64,000 nt of DNA from Pseudomonas nicosulfuronedens (GTDB taxonomy: Bacteria > Pseudomonadota > Gammaproteobacteria > Pseudomonadales > Pseudomonadaceae), in contig NZ_SWDV01000029.1 in the NCBI RefSeq assembly GCF_005877905.1, positions 52,143-116,142 on the forward strand. The letters run 5' to 3'. Position 1 is the stretch's first letter. Every line of letters begins with the position of its first letter. Positions 11,529-19,630 of the stretch are shown piece after piece. The translations under genes were made by a program, and so were the position numbers. Below the pieces are notes generated by a model, which did no database searches, was not told the DNA's origin, and was given only the letters and a program-made list of their open reading frames with translations.

Positions 11529-11612
11529 GCAGGATGGGTGGAGCTTGCGATACCCATCAACACAATCAGCGCCTAAATCGATGGGTATCGCTTCGCTCCG
11601 CGCCATCCTACG
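11529..11612. repeat. Dispersed palindromic repeat, copy R1
   Basis: Two arms of about 30 bp in inverted orientation: 11529-11558 (GCAGGATGGGTGGAGC then TTGCGATACCCATC) and 11580-11612 (GATGGGTATCGC then GCTCC...CCATCCTACG), separated by about 21 bp. Same family as the copies at 16786, 27941 and 30785. Confidence 0.85.
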
Positions 11613-12027
11613 TAGTGGCCTGTCACTCGGGCCCATCCCCTCTCCGCACCAACCTTCGTCGGGCATTCGCTCCGAGGCACGCCATTTGCAACATTCGTCC
11701 TGCAGACTGCTGCTCGCGTGGCCGCCGTCAGGGGACTGGCGAGATGCCCCCGCTCTAGGGCGCGTTTTCTAACTTTTCCCGACATACTCCTAGGAGTTGG
11801 CCCACGCTGCACCAGCTTGCGCGGCGAAGGAAACTCGGGTAACCAAGGCAGTGCAATGTATGGAGCTACAGTGCACAGAGCGTGGTTTCCTGATCTTCCA
11901 GTGATACCGCCAAGTAGATGAATCGCGTGGAGCCCTCTCCACGTTCCGCAACCCCGAGAAGTACTTGGCCCTACGTCACCCAGGTGAGCCCCGCCAGTAT
12001 GTGTCTCAGGACAATGGAGCGTCGCCG
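11613..12027 (+). promoter_or_regulatory. phaC1 upstream region
   Basis: No gene is visible in this stretch. It holds the 21-bp element shared with phaI (11764-11784) and a perfect 7-bp inverted repeat CGTGGAG/CTCCACG with a 4-base gap at 11926-11943, about 85 bp before the phaC1 start, which could form a hairpin in the 5' leader. I saw no convincing sigma-54 -24/-12 pair here, although such a promoter has been reported for phaC1 in P. aeruginosa. Confidence 0.5.
11764..11784 (+). promoter_or_regulatory. 21-bp element shared by the phaC1 and phaI promoters (copy 1)
   Basis: GTTTTCTAAcTTTtCCCGAcA matches the element upstream of phaI (19118-19138, opposite strand) at 18 of 21 positions. It lies 244 bp before phaC1. 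In P. putida both promoters are PhaD-dependent, so this is a candidate PhaD site or promoter core (inference). Confidence 0.55.
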
Positions 12028-13707
12028 ATGACCCAGAAGAACAATAGCGATCTACCCCAGCAAGCCGCGGAAAATACCCTCGCCCTGAACCCGGTGATCG
12101 GGATTCGCGGCAAGGACCTGCTCACCTCTGCCCGGATGGTGCTGCTGCAAGCGATCAAGCAGCCCTTCCACAGTGCCAAGCATGTGACCCACTTCGGCCT
12201 CGAACTGAAGAACGTGCTGCTCGGCAAATCCGAACTGAGGCCGGCCGACGACGACCGCCGCTTCAACGACCCGGCCTGGAGCCAGAACCCGCTTTATCGC
12301 CGCTACCTGCAGACCTACCTGGCCTGGCGCAAGGAGCTGCACACCTGGATGGGCGAGAGCGACCTGTCGCCCCAGGACATCAGCCGCGGCCAGTTCGTCA
12401 TCAACCTGATGACCGAAGCCATGGCGCCGACCAACACGCTGTCCAACCCGGCAGCGGTCAAACGCTTCTTCGAGACCGGCGGCAAGAGCCTGCTCGACGG
12501 CCTCACCCATCTGGCCAAGGACCTGGTGAACAACGGCGGCATGCCCAGCCAGGTCAACATGGATGCCTTCGAAGTCGGCAAGAACCTGGCCCTGACCGAA
12601 GGCGCGGTGGTGTTCCGCAACGACGTGCTGGAGCTGATCCAGTACAAGCCGATCACCGAAAGCGTGCACGAACGCCCGCTGCTGGTGGTGCCGCCGCAGA
12701 TCAACAAGTTCTACGTCTTCGACCTGTCGCCGGAGAAGAGCCTGGCGCGCTTCAGCCTGCGCAACCAGATCCAGACCTTCATCGTCAGCTGGCGCAACCC
12801 GACCAAGGCACAGCGCGAGTGGGGCCTGACCACCTACATCGAGGCGCTGAAAGAAGCCATCGACGTGGTCCTGAAGATCACCGGCAGCAAGGACCTGAAC
12901 ATGCTCGGCGCCTGCTCGGGCGGCATCACCACCGTCACCCTGCTCGGCCACTACGCCGCTCTGGGCGAGAACAAGGTGAATGCTTTCACGCAGATGGTCA
13001 GCGTGCTCGACTTCGAACTGGACACCCAGGTCGCCCTGTTCGCCGACGAGAAGACCCTCGAGGCCGCCAAGCGCCGCTCGTACCAGTCCGGCGTGCTCGA
13101 AGGCAAGGACATGGCCAAAGTGTTCGCCTGGATGCGGCCGAACGATCTGATCTGGAACTACTGGGTCAACAACTACCTGCTGGGCAACGAGCCGCCGGCC
13201 TTCGACATCCTGTTCTGGAACAACGACACCACGCGCCTGCCGGCTGCGCTGCACGGCGAACTGGTGGAGATGTTCAAGACCAACCCGCTGACCCGTCCGG
13301 GCGCGCTGGAAGTCTCCGGCACGCCAATCGACCTCAAGCAGGTCACCTGCGATTTCTATTGCGTGGCCGGCCTGTCCGACCACATCACTCCCTGGGAAGC
13401 CTGCTACCGCTCCGCTCGTCTGCTGGGCGGCAAGTGTGAATTCATCCTCTCCAACAGCGGACATATCCAGAGCATCCTCAACCCGCCGGGCAACCCCAAG
13501 GCGCGCTTCATGACCGGTCCGGATCTCTCCGTCGACTCCAAGACCTGGCAGGAAAACTCCAGCAAGCACGCCGACTCCTGGTGGCTGCACTGGCAACAAT
13601 GGCTGGCCGAACGCGCAGGCAAGCTGAAAAAGGCACCCGCTGTCCTGGGCAACAAAGCCTACCCAGCCGGCGAAGCCTCTCCCGGAACCTACGTACACGA
13701 ACGATGA
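12028..13707 (+). CDS. phaC1: Class II poly(3-hydroxyalkanoate) synthase 1
   Basis: Polymerises medium-chain-length 3-hydroxyacyl-CoA into PHA at the granule surface. 559 residues from the ATG at 12028 (GGAG eight bases upstream), the length of the PAO1 enzyme; the longer frame from 11965 is not supported. The lipase-box-like GACSGG places the nucleophile at Cys296, and the partners lie in GLSDHITPW (Asp) and SNSGHIQSI (His). First gene of the phaC1-Z-C2-D set; phaZ begins in its stop codon (ATGA). Closely related to phaC2 downstream, which arose by an old duplication common to Pseudomonas. Confidence 0.98.
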   Translation: MTQKNNSDLPQQAAENTLALNPVIGIRGKDLLTSARMVLLQAIKQPFHSAKHVTHFGLELKNVLLGKSELRPADDDRRFNDPAWSQNPLYRRYLQTYLAWRKELHTWMGESDLSPQDISRGQFVINLMTEAMAPTNTLSNPAAVKRFFETGGKSLLDGLTHLAKDLVNNGGMPSQVNMDAFEVGKNLALTEGAVVFRNDVLELIQYKPITESVHERPLLVVPPQINKFYVFDLSPEKSLARFSLRNQIQTFIVSWRNPTKAQREWGLTTYIEALKEAIDVVLKITGSKDLNMLGACSGGITTVTLLGHYAALGENKVNAFTQMVSVLDFELDTQVALFADEKTLEAAKRRSYQSGVLEGKDMAKVFAWMRPNDLIWNYWVNNYLLGNEPPAFDILFWNNDTTRLPAALHGELVEMFKTNPLTRPGALEVSGTPIDLKQVTCDFYCVAGLSDHITPWEACYRSARLLGGKCEFILSNSGHIQSILNPPGNPKARFMTGPDLSVDSKTWQENSSKHADSWWLHWQQWLAERAGKLKKAPAVLGNKAYPAGEASPGTYVHER

Positions 13708-14708
13708 AAACAGAACTCCTCCCGCAAGCCGGCGCCGTGGACGACGCCAACATCCCAGAATCGTCGACGGTCGTGGAAGTGGCCGCGCCGACGAGCCGGC
13801 GTGCGCGCAGCAAACGCAGCGACGAGGAGATCCTGCCGAGCAAGGCGCCGGCGGCGCAGCCCTTCGAGTTCCGCACCATCGAGCTCGACGGGCAGACCAT
13901 CCGCACCGCCGTGCGTCCGGGCAAGCCGCACATGACGCCGCTGCTGATCTTCAACGGCATCGGCGCCAACCTGGAACTGGTCTTCCCCTTCGTCGCCGCG
14001 CTGGACCCGGACCTGGAAGTGATCGCCTTCGACGTTCCCGGCGTCGGCGGCTCATCCACGCCCAGCACGCCCTACCGCTTCCCTGGCCTGGCCAAGCTGG
14101 CCGCGCGGATGCTCGACTACCTGGACTACGGCCAGGTGACGGCCATCGGCGTGTCCTGGGGCGGCGCCCTGGCGCAACAGTTCGCCCATGACTACCCCGA
14201 GCGCTGCAAGAAGCTGATCCTGGCCGCCACCGCCGCTGGGGCGGTGATGGTGCCGGGCAAGCCGGCAGTGCTCTGGCGCATGGCCAGCCCGCGCCGCTAC
14301 ATCCAACCATCCTATGGCGTGCACATCGCCCCGGACATCTATGGCGGAGCCTTCCGCCGCGACCCGAAGCTGGCCATGGCCTTTGCCAGCAAGGTTCGCT
14401 CGTCCGGCAAGATGGGCTACTACTGGCAGCTGTTCGCCGGCCTTGGCTGGACCAGCATCCACTGGCTGCACAAGATCCGTCAGCCCACGCTGATCCTGGC
14501 CGGCGACGACGACCCGATCATCCCGCTGATCAACATGCGCATGATCGCCTGGCGCATCCCGAACTCCGAGCTGCATGTGATCGACGACGGCCACCTGTTC
14601 CTGGTGACCCGCGCGGAAACCGTCGCACCGATCATCATGAAATTCCTCCAGGAAGAACGGCAGCGCGCGATCATTCACCCGCGTCCTTTCGCGCCCAAAG
14701 CCAGCTGA
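13704..14708 (+). CDS. phaZ: Intracellular mcl-PHA depolymerase with N-terminal extension
   Basis: Granule-bound alpha/beta hydrolase that releases 3-hydroxyalkanoic acids from mcl-PHA. Catalytic residues by position: Ser151 in GVSWGG, Asp270 in AGDDDP, His297 in DDGHLFL; these are shifted by 49 from the P. putida triad (Ser102, Asp221, His248). The shift reflects about 50 extra residues at the N-terminus, basic and Ala/Ser/Glu-rich, before the usual QPFEFRTIELDGQ start. No ATG lies near the usual start, while the ATG at 13704 overlaps the phaC1 TGA, so I accept the 334-residue form; in-frame GTG codons near 13770 are an alternative. Second gene of the PHA operon. Confidence 0.93.
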   Translation: MKTELLPQAGAVDDANIPESSTVVEVAAPTSRRARSKRSDEEILPSKAPAAQPFEFRTIELDGQTIRTAVRPGKPHMTPLLIFNGIGANLELVFPFVAALDPDLEVIAFDVPGVGGSSTPSTPYRFPGLAKLAARMLDYLDYGQVTAIGVSWGGALAQQFAHDYPERCKKLILAATAAGAVMVPGKPAVLWRMASPRRYIQPSYGVHIAPDIYGGAFRRDPKLAMAFASKVRSSGKMGYYWQLFAGLGWTSIHWLHKIRQPTLILAGDDDPIIPLINMRMIAWRIPNSELHVIDDGHLFLVTRAETVAPIIMKFLQEERQRAIIHPRPFAPKAS

Positions 14709-15041
14709 AGCATCACAGCTTCGTCACAGTCGGTGGGCATCCTGCCTTGACCGATCGCTCTGCAGGCACTTTTTTTAAAGAGCCGAACAACAAACAGGCG
14801 TGTTCACGGGTATCGACACGTAGCGCCTGATTCGGGACCAGCGCTGCGGCCACCTCCGAAGGTGACCGCAGGGCAACCCGGCTGCTGATCCGCTGCCCTG
14901 TTTTCGGGCAGTTGCCCTCTCGCGTCGATACCCGTGCACACCCCTCGAACCGGCGGCAGGCGTCTGGAACGGGGTCCTTGCGACTCCGGTACAGCCCTTG
15001 CTTTGCCATTAGCAGGTCGGACCCTTTACGGAGTGCTGTTC
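14709..15041 (+). promoter_or_regulatory. phaZ-phaC2 intergenic region
   Basis: 333 bp without a credible gene; a 98-codon minus-strand open frame is probably spurious. Besides the structured element (14799-14941), there is an A/T-rich run (TTTTTTTAAAG, 14770-14780) and about 100 bp of unique leader before phaC2 with ACGGAG as its ribosome-binding site (15028-15033). I see no clear terminator after phaZ. Confidence 0.5.
14799..14941. other. 143-bp highly structured palindromic element upstream of phaC2
   Basis: Five helices can be drawn. P1: 14800-14820 with 14921-14941, 19 of 21 Watson-Crick pairs. P2: 14822-14826 with 14841-14845, 5 pairs. P3: 14846-14855 with 14860-14869, 9 of 10, loop CCGA. 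P4: 14870-14877 with 14911-14918, 8 of 8. P5 inside P4: 14893-14898 with 14906-14911, 6 pairs. Two of the three mismatches (14818/14923 and 14850/14865) become G-U pairs only if the minus strand is transcribed. An alternative hairpin (14795-14803 with 14816-14829, CAGGCG/CGCCTG and CGTGT/ACACG) competes with P1. It may be a structured RNA or a palindromic mobile repeat. Confidence 0.6.
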
Positions 15042-16724
15042 ATGCGAGAGAAAGCTGAGCCTGGTAGCGTCCCCGTCCCCACCGAGTACATGAATGCGCA
15101 GAGTGCAATGGTCGGCCTGCGCGGCAAGGACATGCTGTCCACCCTGCGTATGCTGGCGCTGCAGGGCGTGCGCCAGCCGGTCCATTCGGCGAAGCATCTG
15201 GCGGCCTTCGGCAAACAGGTGGGCAAGGTGCTGATCGGCGACTCGCCGCTGCAGCCCAACCCGCAGGACGCGCGCTTCCAGGACCCGTCCTGGCGCCTGA
15301 ACCCCTTCTACCGGCGCACCGTGCAGGCTTACCTGGCCTGGCAGAAGCAGCTGCTGGCCTGGGTCGACGAGAGCGACCTGAATAGCGACGACCGCGCTCG
15401 CGCGCGTTTTCTGCTGTCGATCCTCTCCGACGCCGCCTCGCCATCGAACACCCTGCTCAACCCGCTGGCGGTGAAAGAGCTGTTCAACACCGGCGGACAG
15501 AGTCTGCTCAAGGGCGCGCAGCACCTGCTCGACGACCTGATGCATAACGGCGGCATGCCCAGCCAGGTCAACCGCAGCGCCTTCGAGATCGGCCAGAACC
15601 TGGCCACCACGCCCGGCGCGGTGGTGTTCCGCAACGAAGTGCTGGAGCTGATCCAGTACAAGCCCATGGGCGAGCACCTGCACGCCAAGCCGCTGCTGAT
15701 CGTGCCGCCGCAGATCAACAAGTACTACATCTTCGACCTGACGACCGAGAAGAGCTTCGTCCAGTACGCCCTGAAGAACAATCTGCAGCTGTTCATGGTC
15801 AGCTGGCGCAACCCCGACGCGCGCCACCGCGAATGGGGCCTGTCGACCTATGTCACCGCACTGGACGAGGCCATCGACGTGTGCCGCTCCATCAGCGGCA
15901 GTCGCAGCGTCAACCTGATGGGAGCCTGCTCCGGCGGCCTGACCATCGCCGCGCTCCAGGGCCACCTGCAGGCGCGCCGGCAACTGCGCAAGGTCGCCAG
16001 CGCCACCTACCTGGTGAGCCTGCTGGACAGCCAGGTGGAAACCCCGGCCGCGCTGTTTGCCGACGAACAGACCCTGGAGACCAGCAAGCGCCGCTCCTAC
16101 CAGCACGGCGTCCTGGACGGCCGCGACATGGCGAAGGTATTTGCCTGGATGCGGCCCAACGACCTGATCTGGAACTACTGGGTCAACAACTACCTGCTGG
16201 GCAAGCAGCCGCCGGCCTTCGACATCCTCTACTGGAACAACGACAACACGCGGCTGCCCGCCGCGCTGCACGGCGACTTCCTCGACTTCTTCAAGCACAA
16301 CCCGCTGGCCCGCCCTGGCGCCATGGAGGTCAACGGCACCGCCATCGACCTGAAGAAGGTCGCGGTCGACAACTTCCACGTTGCCGGCATCACCGACCAC
16401 ATCACTCCGTGGGACGCGGTGTACCGCTCGGCCCAACTGCTGGGCGGCGAGACGCGCTTCGTGCTGTCCAACAGCGGGCACATCCAGAGCATCCTCAACC
16501 CACCGGGCAACCCCAAGGCCTGCTACTTCGAGAACGGCAAAATCAGTTCCGATCCGCGTGCCTGGTACTACGACACCAAGCGCCAGGAAGGCAGTTGGTG
16601 GCCGCTGTGGCTGGCGTGGATCCAGGAACGCTCGGGCGAACGCCGCGCGGTGAATTTCGAGCTGGGCAACGCCGAATACCCGGCCAAGGAAGCGGCGCCG
16701 GGAACCTACGTGCACGTACGTTGA
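15042..16724 (+). CDS. phaC2: Class II poly(3-hydroxyalkanoate) synthase 2
   Basis: Second mcl-PHA synthase, 560 residues from the ATG at 15042 (MREKAEPGSVPVPTEY) with ACGGAG eight bases upstream; the longer frame from 14934 would run into the structured element and is rejected. Nucleophile Cys296 in GACSGG, Asp in ITDHITPW, His in SNSGHIQSI. It is clearly paralogous to PhaC1 along the whole length (shared blocks such as NGGMPSQVN and MRPNDLIWNYWVNNYLLG). In known species the two synthases differ modestly in substrate preference. Followed by a repeat copy and then phaD after 273 bp. Confidence 0.97.
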   Translation: MREKAEPGSVPVPTEYMNAQSAMVGLRGKDMLSTLRMLALQGVRQPVHSAKHLAAFGKQVGKVLIGDSPLQPNPQDARFQDPSWRLNPFYRRTVQAYLAWQKQLLAWVDESDLNSDDRARARFLLSILSDAASPSNTLLNPLAVKELFNTGGQSLLKGAQHLLDDLMHNGGMPSQVNRSAFEIGQNLATTPGAVVFRNEVLELIQYKPMGEHLHAKPLLIVPPQINKYYIFDLTTEKSFVQYALKNNLQLFMVSWRNPDARHREWGLSTYVTALDEAIDVCRSISGSRSVNLMGACSGGLTIAALQGHLQARRQLRKVASATYLVSLLDSQVETPAALFADEQTLETSKRRSYQHGVLDGRDMAKVFAWMRPNDLIWNYWVNNYLLGKQPPAFDILYWNNDNTRLPAALHGDFLDFFKHNPLARPGAMEVNGTAIDLKKVAVDNFHVAGITDHITPWDAVYRSAQLLGGETRFVLSNSGHIQSILNPPGNPKACYFENGKISSDPRAWYYDTKRQEGSWWPLWLAWIQERSGERRAVNFELGNAEYPAKEAAPGTYVHVR

Positions 16725-16785
16725 GCGCGACAACCCGGTACGAATTTGCCCGCCCACCTCCACAGCTGGCGCCGCAAACGCTGTT

Positions 16786-16866
16786 GTAGGATGGGTGGAG
16801 CGCAGCGATACCCATGCCATCGGCGCGTCGAACTGATGGGTATCGCTGCGCTCCACGCCATCCTAC
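16786..16866. repeat. Dispersed palindromic repeat, copy R2
   Basis: Inverted arms 16786-16815 and 16836-16866; after one single-base insertion the arms are complementary over about 30 bp (GTAGGATGGGTGGAGC, GCAGCGATACCCAT). Lies between phaC2 and phaD. The long stem could act as a transcript-stabilising or terminating structure between the two genes. Confidence 0.88.
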
Positions 16867-16997
16867 GAAAAGTTCTCCCGGCGTCCGTTGGAGCGGAGCG
16901 CAAAGAGCGCTCCATGCAGAAGTTTGCCGCGAGGCCATTGGCATCCACCCTTCCCCGCGGCTATCGTCGGCCCACTGCGGCTGGAACAAGAACACGG

Positions 16998-17612
16998 ATG
17001 AAAACGCGCGACCGGATTCTCGAATGCGCCCTGCAGCTGTTCAACGAACAGGGCGAGCCCAACGTTTCAACCTTGGAGATCGCCACCGAACTGGGCATCA
17101 GCCCCGGCAATCTCTACTACCACTTCCACGGCAAGGAACCGCTGGTGCTGGCGCTGTTCGAGCGCTTCCAGGACGAACTGGCGCCGCTGCTCGACCCGCC
17201 GGAAGACGTGCGACTGGGCGCCGAGGACTACTGGCTGTTCCTGCACCTGATCGTCGAGCGACTGGCGCACTACCGCTTCCTCTTCCAGGACCTCTCCAAC
17301 CTCGCTGGCAAGCTGCCGAAGCTGGCCCGCGGGGTGCGCGCCTGGCTCAACCAGCTCAAGCGCACACTGGCCACCCTGCTGGCGCAGCTCAAGGCGCAGG
17401 ACGAGCTGGTCAGCGACACCGAAGCCCTCGGCCAACTGGTGGAGCAGATCACCCTGACGCTGCTGTTCTCCCTCGACTACCAGCGCATCCTCGGCCACGA
17501 GGGCGACGTCCGCCAGGTAGTGTTCCAAGTGATGATGCTGGTGGCGCCGCACCTGCGCCCGGACTCGCAGCTGGTCGCCGAACGCCTCGCCAGGCGCTAC
17601 CTCACGCCCTGA
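16998..17612 (+). CDS. phaD: TetR-family regulator PhaD
   Basis: TetR-like DNA-binding protein, known in P. putida as activator of the phaC1 and phaI promoters. 204 residues from the ATG at 16998 (MKTRDRILECALQLF) with CACGG upstream. The helix-turn-helix is at about residues 25-46 (STLEIATELGISPGNLYYHF), followed by an all-helical ligand-binding part. Upstream open frame from 16746 runs through the R2 repeat and is rejected. Last gene of the phaC1-Z-C2-D set, convergent with phaF-phaI, with about 80 bp between stops. Confidence 0.95.
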   Translation: MKTRDRILECALQLFNEQGEPNVSTLEIATELGISPGNLYYHFHGKEPLVLALFERFQDELAPLLDPPEDVRLGAEDYWLFLHLIVERLAHYRFLFQDLSNLAGKLPKLARGVRAWLNQLKRTLATLLAQLKAQDELVSDTEALGQLVEQITLTLLFSLDYQRILGHEGDVRQVVFQVMMLVAPHLRPDSQLVAERLARRYLTP

Positions 17613-17640
17613 TCCGCTCCGCGCATGCTTTTCCCTTGAG

Positions 17641-17672
17641 AAAATGAAAACGCCCGGCGCGAGGCCGGGCGT
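17641..17672 (-). terminator. Terminator after phaF
   Basis: Perfect 9-bp stem ACGCCCGGC/GCCGGGCGT (17650-17658 with 17664-17672), loop of five; on the minus strand it is followed by a T-rich tail (CGTTTTCATTTT). It closes the phaI-phaF unit and sits between the convergent phaD and phaF. Confidence 0.85.
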
Positions 17673-17691
17673 GGGTGTTGCAGCAGACCGA

Positions 17692-18624
17692 TCAGGCCTG
17701 GGACGGCGGCGTTGCAGGAGCAGCGGCGGACGGCGTCACGGCCGGCGCGGCGGCGGGAGCCGACGGTGCCGGGGTGGCGGCCGGAGCGGCTGCCGGTTTC
17801 GCAGCGGCCGGCTTGGCGGCAGCCTTGGGTGCAGCGGGCTTCTTCACGGCAGGCTTCTTCGCCGCGGCCGGCTTGGCTGCAGGTTTCGCAGCAGCAGGCT
17901 TGGCGGCAGCAGCCGGTTTTGCAGCGGGCTTGGCGGCAGGCTTCGCAGCGGCTTTCGCAGCAGCGGGCTTGGCAGCCGGTTTCGCGGCAGGCTTGGCCGC
18001 AGCCTTGGCAACCGGCTTCGCAGCAGGCTTGGCAGCGGGTTTCGCCGCAGCCTTGGCGGTCGGTTTGGCGGCGGCTTTAGCGGCGGGCTTGGCGGCCGGC
18101 TTCGCAGCAGCCTTGGCAGCCGGCTTGGAAGCCGCAGTCTTCACAGCAGGTTTCGCAGCCGGTTTGGCGGCGGCTTTCGCTGCGGGTTTAGCGGCGGCCT
18201 TGGCGGCCGGTTTGGCGACACTGACGCCGGTGAGCTTCTCGATCTGCTTGGTGAGGCTGTCGACCTTGCTGTGCAGGTCTTTCACTTCACGGCTGCTCGG
18301 AACGCCCAAGCGCGAGATCGCGCTGTTCAGGCGCTTGTCGAAGGCCTCTTCCAGCTCGCCCCACTTGCCGATCGCGGCGCCCTTGACGGCATCGACGCGC
18401 GCCTTCGCGGAACGGGTGGAGGTTTTCACCGCACCCTCGACTTCGGTCTTGGCCAGTTTCTCAGCCTTCTCGCCGTCCTTGACCAGGGTCTCGAACACCT
18501 TGCTGCCGTCCTTGCTGACCTTCGAGTAGGCCCCCAAGCCAGCCAGCCAGATCTGCCGCGAGTATTTCTCGATCTCGCCGATCCAACTGGACTCTTTTTT
18601 ATCGGTAGTTTTTTTGCCAGCCAT
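17692..18624 (-). CDS. phaF: PHA granule phasin/nucleoid-binding protein PhaF
   Basis: Granule-associated protein that also binds DNA and helps segregate granules at division. 310 residues from the ATG at 18624 (MAGKKTTDKKESSW) with AAGGAG upstream. Residues 1 to about 145 form the phasin domain (YSRQIWLAGLGAYSKVSKDG and a coiled coil with a leucine-rich end at VKDLHSKVDSLTKQIEKL). The rest is a histone-H1-like tail of many KPAAKA/AAKPA units, which binds DNA in P. putida PhaF. The tail is repetitive, so its length should vary between strains. Transcribed after phaI, ten bases apart. Confidence 0.97.
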   Translation of the reverse strand: MAGKKTTDKKESSWIGEIEKYSRQIWLAGLGAYSKVSKDGSKVFETLVKDGEKAEKLAKTEVEGAVKTSTRSAKARVDAVKGAAIGKWGELEEAFDKRLNSAISRLGVPSSREVKDLHSKVDSLTKQIEKLTGVSVAKPAAKAAAKPAAKAAAKPAAKPAVKTAASKPAAKAAAKPAAKPAAKAAAKPTAKAAAKPAAKPAAKPVAKAAAKPAAKPAAKPAAAKAAAKPAAKPAAKPAAAAKPAAAKPAAKPAAAKKPAVKKPAAPKAAAKPAAAKPAAAPAATPAPSAPAAAPAVTPSAAAPATPPSQA

Positions 18625-18634
18625 CCTGCTCTCC

Positions 18635-19045
18635 TTATTGGGTTCTCGCGACACGCTCGAGCACTGCGCTCAGCTCATCCAGCTTAGCAGAGAGCGCCTC
18701 CACATCACGCCTGGAGGGAATCCCGATGCGATTGAGGGCGGAAGCAACGCGCGCGTCGAACGCCTCTTCGATCTTGTCGAAGTTCAGCTTGGCCTTGACG
18801 CTGTGCAGGCGGCCCTTGACGCTGTCATTGGCGGCGTCGATCTGGGTGCTCACCAGGTCACGGCCTTTCTTCTCGACGGACTCGCCGGACTTGACCAGTT
18901 CCTTGAAGTACTCGCTGCCTTCGGCGCCCACGCGTGCGTAGGTGCCCAGGCCCGCGAGCCAGATCTGCCGGGCGTAGTGCTTGGCATCGGAGTACAGGGA
19001 GGATTCGAGTTCTGCGACTTTCTTCTTGCTGACAGCCTTGGCCAT
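18635..19045 (-). CDS. phaI: Phasin PhaI
   Basis: Small granule-coating protein, 136 residues, related to the N-terminal domain of PhaF (both contain ARQIWLAGLGTY or close, then a coiled coil and a GIPSRRDVEALSAKLDEL end). It lacks the basic DNA-binding tail. The ATG at 19045 is preceded by GAGGTG. First gene of the phaI-phaF unit, transcribed opposite to the phaC1 operon; the 21-bp element shared with phaC1 lies 73 bp upstream. Confidence 0.96.
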   Translation of the reverse strand: MAKAVSKKKVAELESSLYSDAKHYARQIWLAGLGTYARVGAEGSEYFKELVKSGESVEKKGRDLVSTQIDAANDSVKGRLHSVKAKLNFDKIEEAFDARVASALNRIGIPSRRDVEALSAKLDELSAVLERVARTQ

Positions 19046-19117
19046 GGTGGCACCTCACAGGATTCAGATTCGATGATGTCGAAAGCTGCCCGCATCAGGC
19101 GGGACTGTGAGCCAAGG

Positions 19118-19138
19118 TATCGGGGAAAATTAGAAAAC
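19118..19138 (-). promoter_or_regulatory. 21-bp element shared by the phaI and phaC1 promoters (copy 2)
   Basis: Minus strand reads GTTTTCTAAtTTTcCCCGAtA, 18 of 21 matches to 11764-11784. It begins 93 bp and ends 73 bp before the phaI start. Candidate PhaD site or promoter core. Confidence 0.55.
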
Positions 19139-19184
19139 ACATACCAGCCTTTGTAGGAAGACCGGCACCGCCCGAAAACGACAT

Positions 19185-19205
19185 GGCCCCGCCGGAAACG
19201 GGGCC
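19185..19205 (-). terminator. Weak terminator-like hairpin after the PHA-region gene
   Basis: Perfect 7-bp stem GGCCCCG/CGGGGCC (19185-19191 with 19199-19205), 9 bp after the stop at 19214. The U-run is poor (CGTTTTC a few bases on), so termination may be partial and phaI could receive read-through. Confidence 0.5.
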
Positions 19206-19213
19206 GGAAGGAA

Positions 19214-19489
19214 TCAGGCCAGCGCCTTGTCCAGCGCACGCTCGATCTCGCCCTTGAGCAGGCCCCCCATGGCCGAGAGCATCAGGCCCAGCTTGACGTC
19301 CACCGCGACCTTGTCCGCACCCACTTCGATGCGCCCGTCCACGCCGCTGCGCTTGAACAGCAGGGTGTCGCCCTGCCACTCGCTGCTCACGCCGTGCTCG
19401 CGGGTGAGCTTGTCGGCGAGCTTCTCTGCCTTGGCGCGGGCGGCCTCGAGGCCGAGGGAGTGGGAACGTTCGACGTGGATACGGGACAT
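19214..19489 (-). CDS. PHA granule-region family protein (PHA_gran_rgn)
   Basis: 91-residue protein of the family found next to PHA genes (polyhydroxyalkanoic acid system protein). Start at 19489 ([20 protein letters not shown]) with GGAG eight bases before it. Pattern: an N-terminal helix with [14 protein letters not shown], a middle beta segment ([19 protein letters not shown]) and a C-terminal helix with [14 protein letters not shown]. It resembles the polyketide-cyclase/SRPBCC-like small proteins in predicted shape, but its role is unknown. Divergent from ubiE with about 140 bp between starts. The much longer open frame that continues upstream is antisense to ubiE and is not real. Confidence 0.85.
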   Translation of the reverse strand: MSRIHVERSHSLGLEAARAKAEKLADKLTREHGVSSEWQGDTLLFKRSGVDGRIEVGADKVAVDVKLGLMLSAMGGLLKGEIERALDKALA

Positions 19490-19630
19490 GCTGGAACTCC
19501 GCGATTGACTGACCCTGCCGATCATACGCGCCGCGCCGTATCGCCGCACCCCGCGGCCACGCTCAGCGGGGCGGCGTTTTCCGTGCTTCCTGTTAGAATG
19601 CCCGCCACTGACTTCCAGGGTAGAAATGCC

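Noticed and set aside
11790..11960. Sigma-54 promoter for phaC1
   Set aside because: Candidate GG and GC dinucleotides do not have the required 10-base spacing; no TGGCAC-N5-TTGC match found.
14713..15009. 98-codon minus-strand open frame between phaZ and phaC2
   Set aside because: It reads through the palindromic element and has no ribosome-binding site; the open frame is better explained by the structured DNA. It may still mark a transcribed antisense RNA.
17692..18230. Possible tandem DNA repeat or CRISPR-like array in phaF
   Set aside because: The periodicity comes from the repeated KPAAKA peptide units of the histone-like tail, with irregular spacing and no spacers.
17644..18687. Plus-strand Gly/Arg/Ser or Ala/Gly-rich frames opposite phaF
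   Set aside because: Mirror image of the KPAAKA repeats of PhaF; low complexity only.
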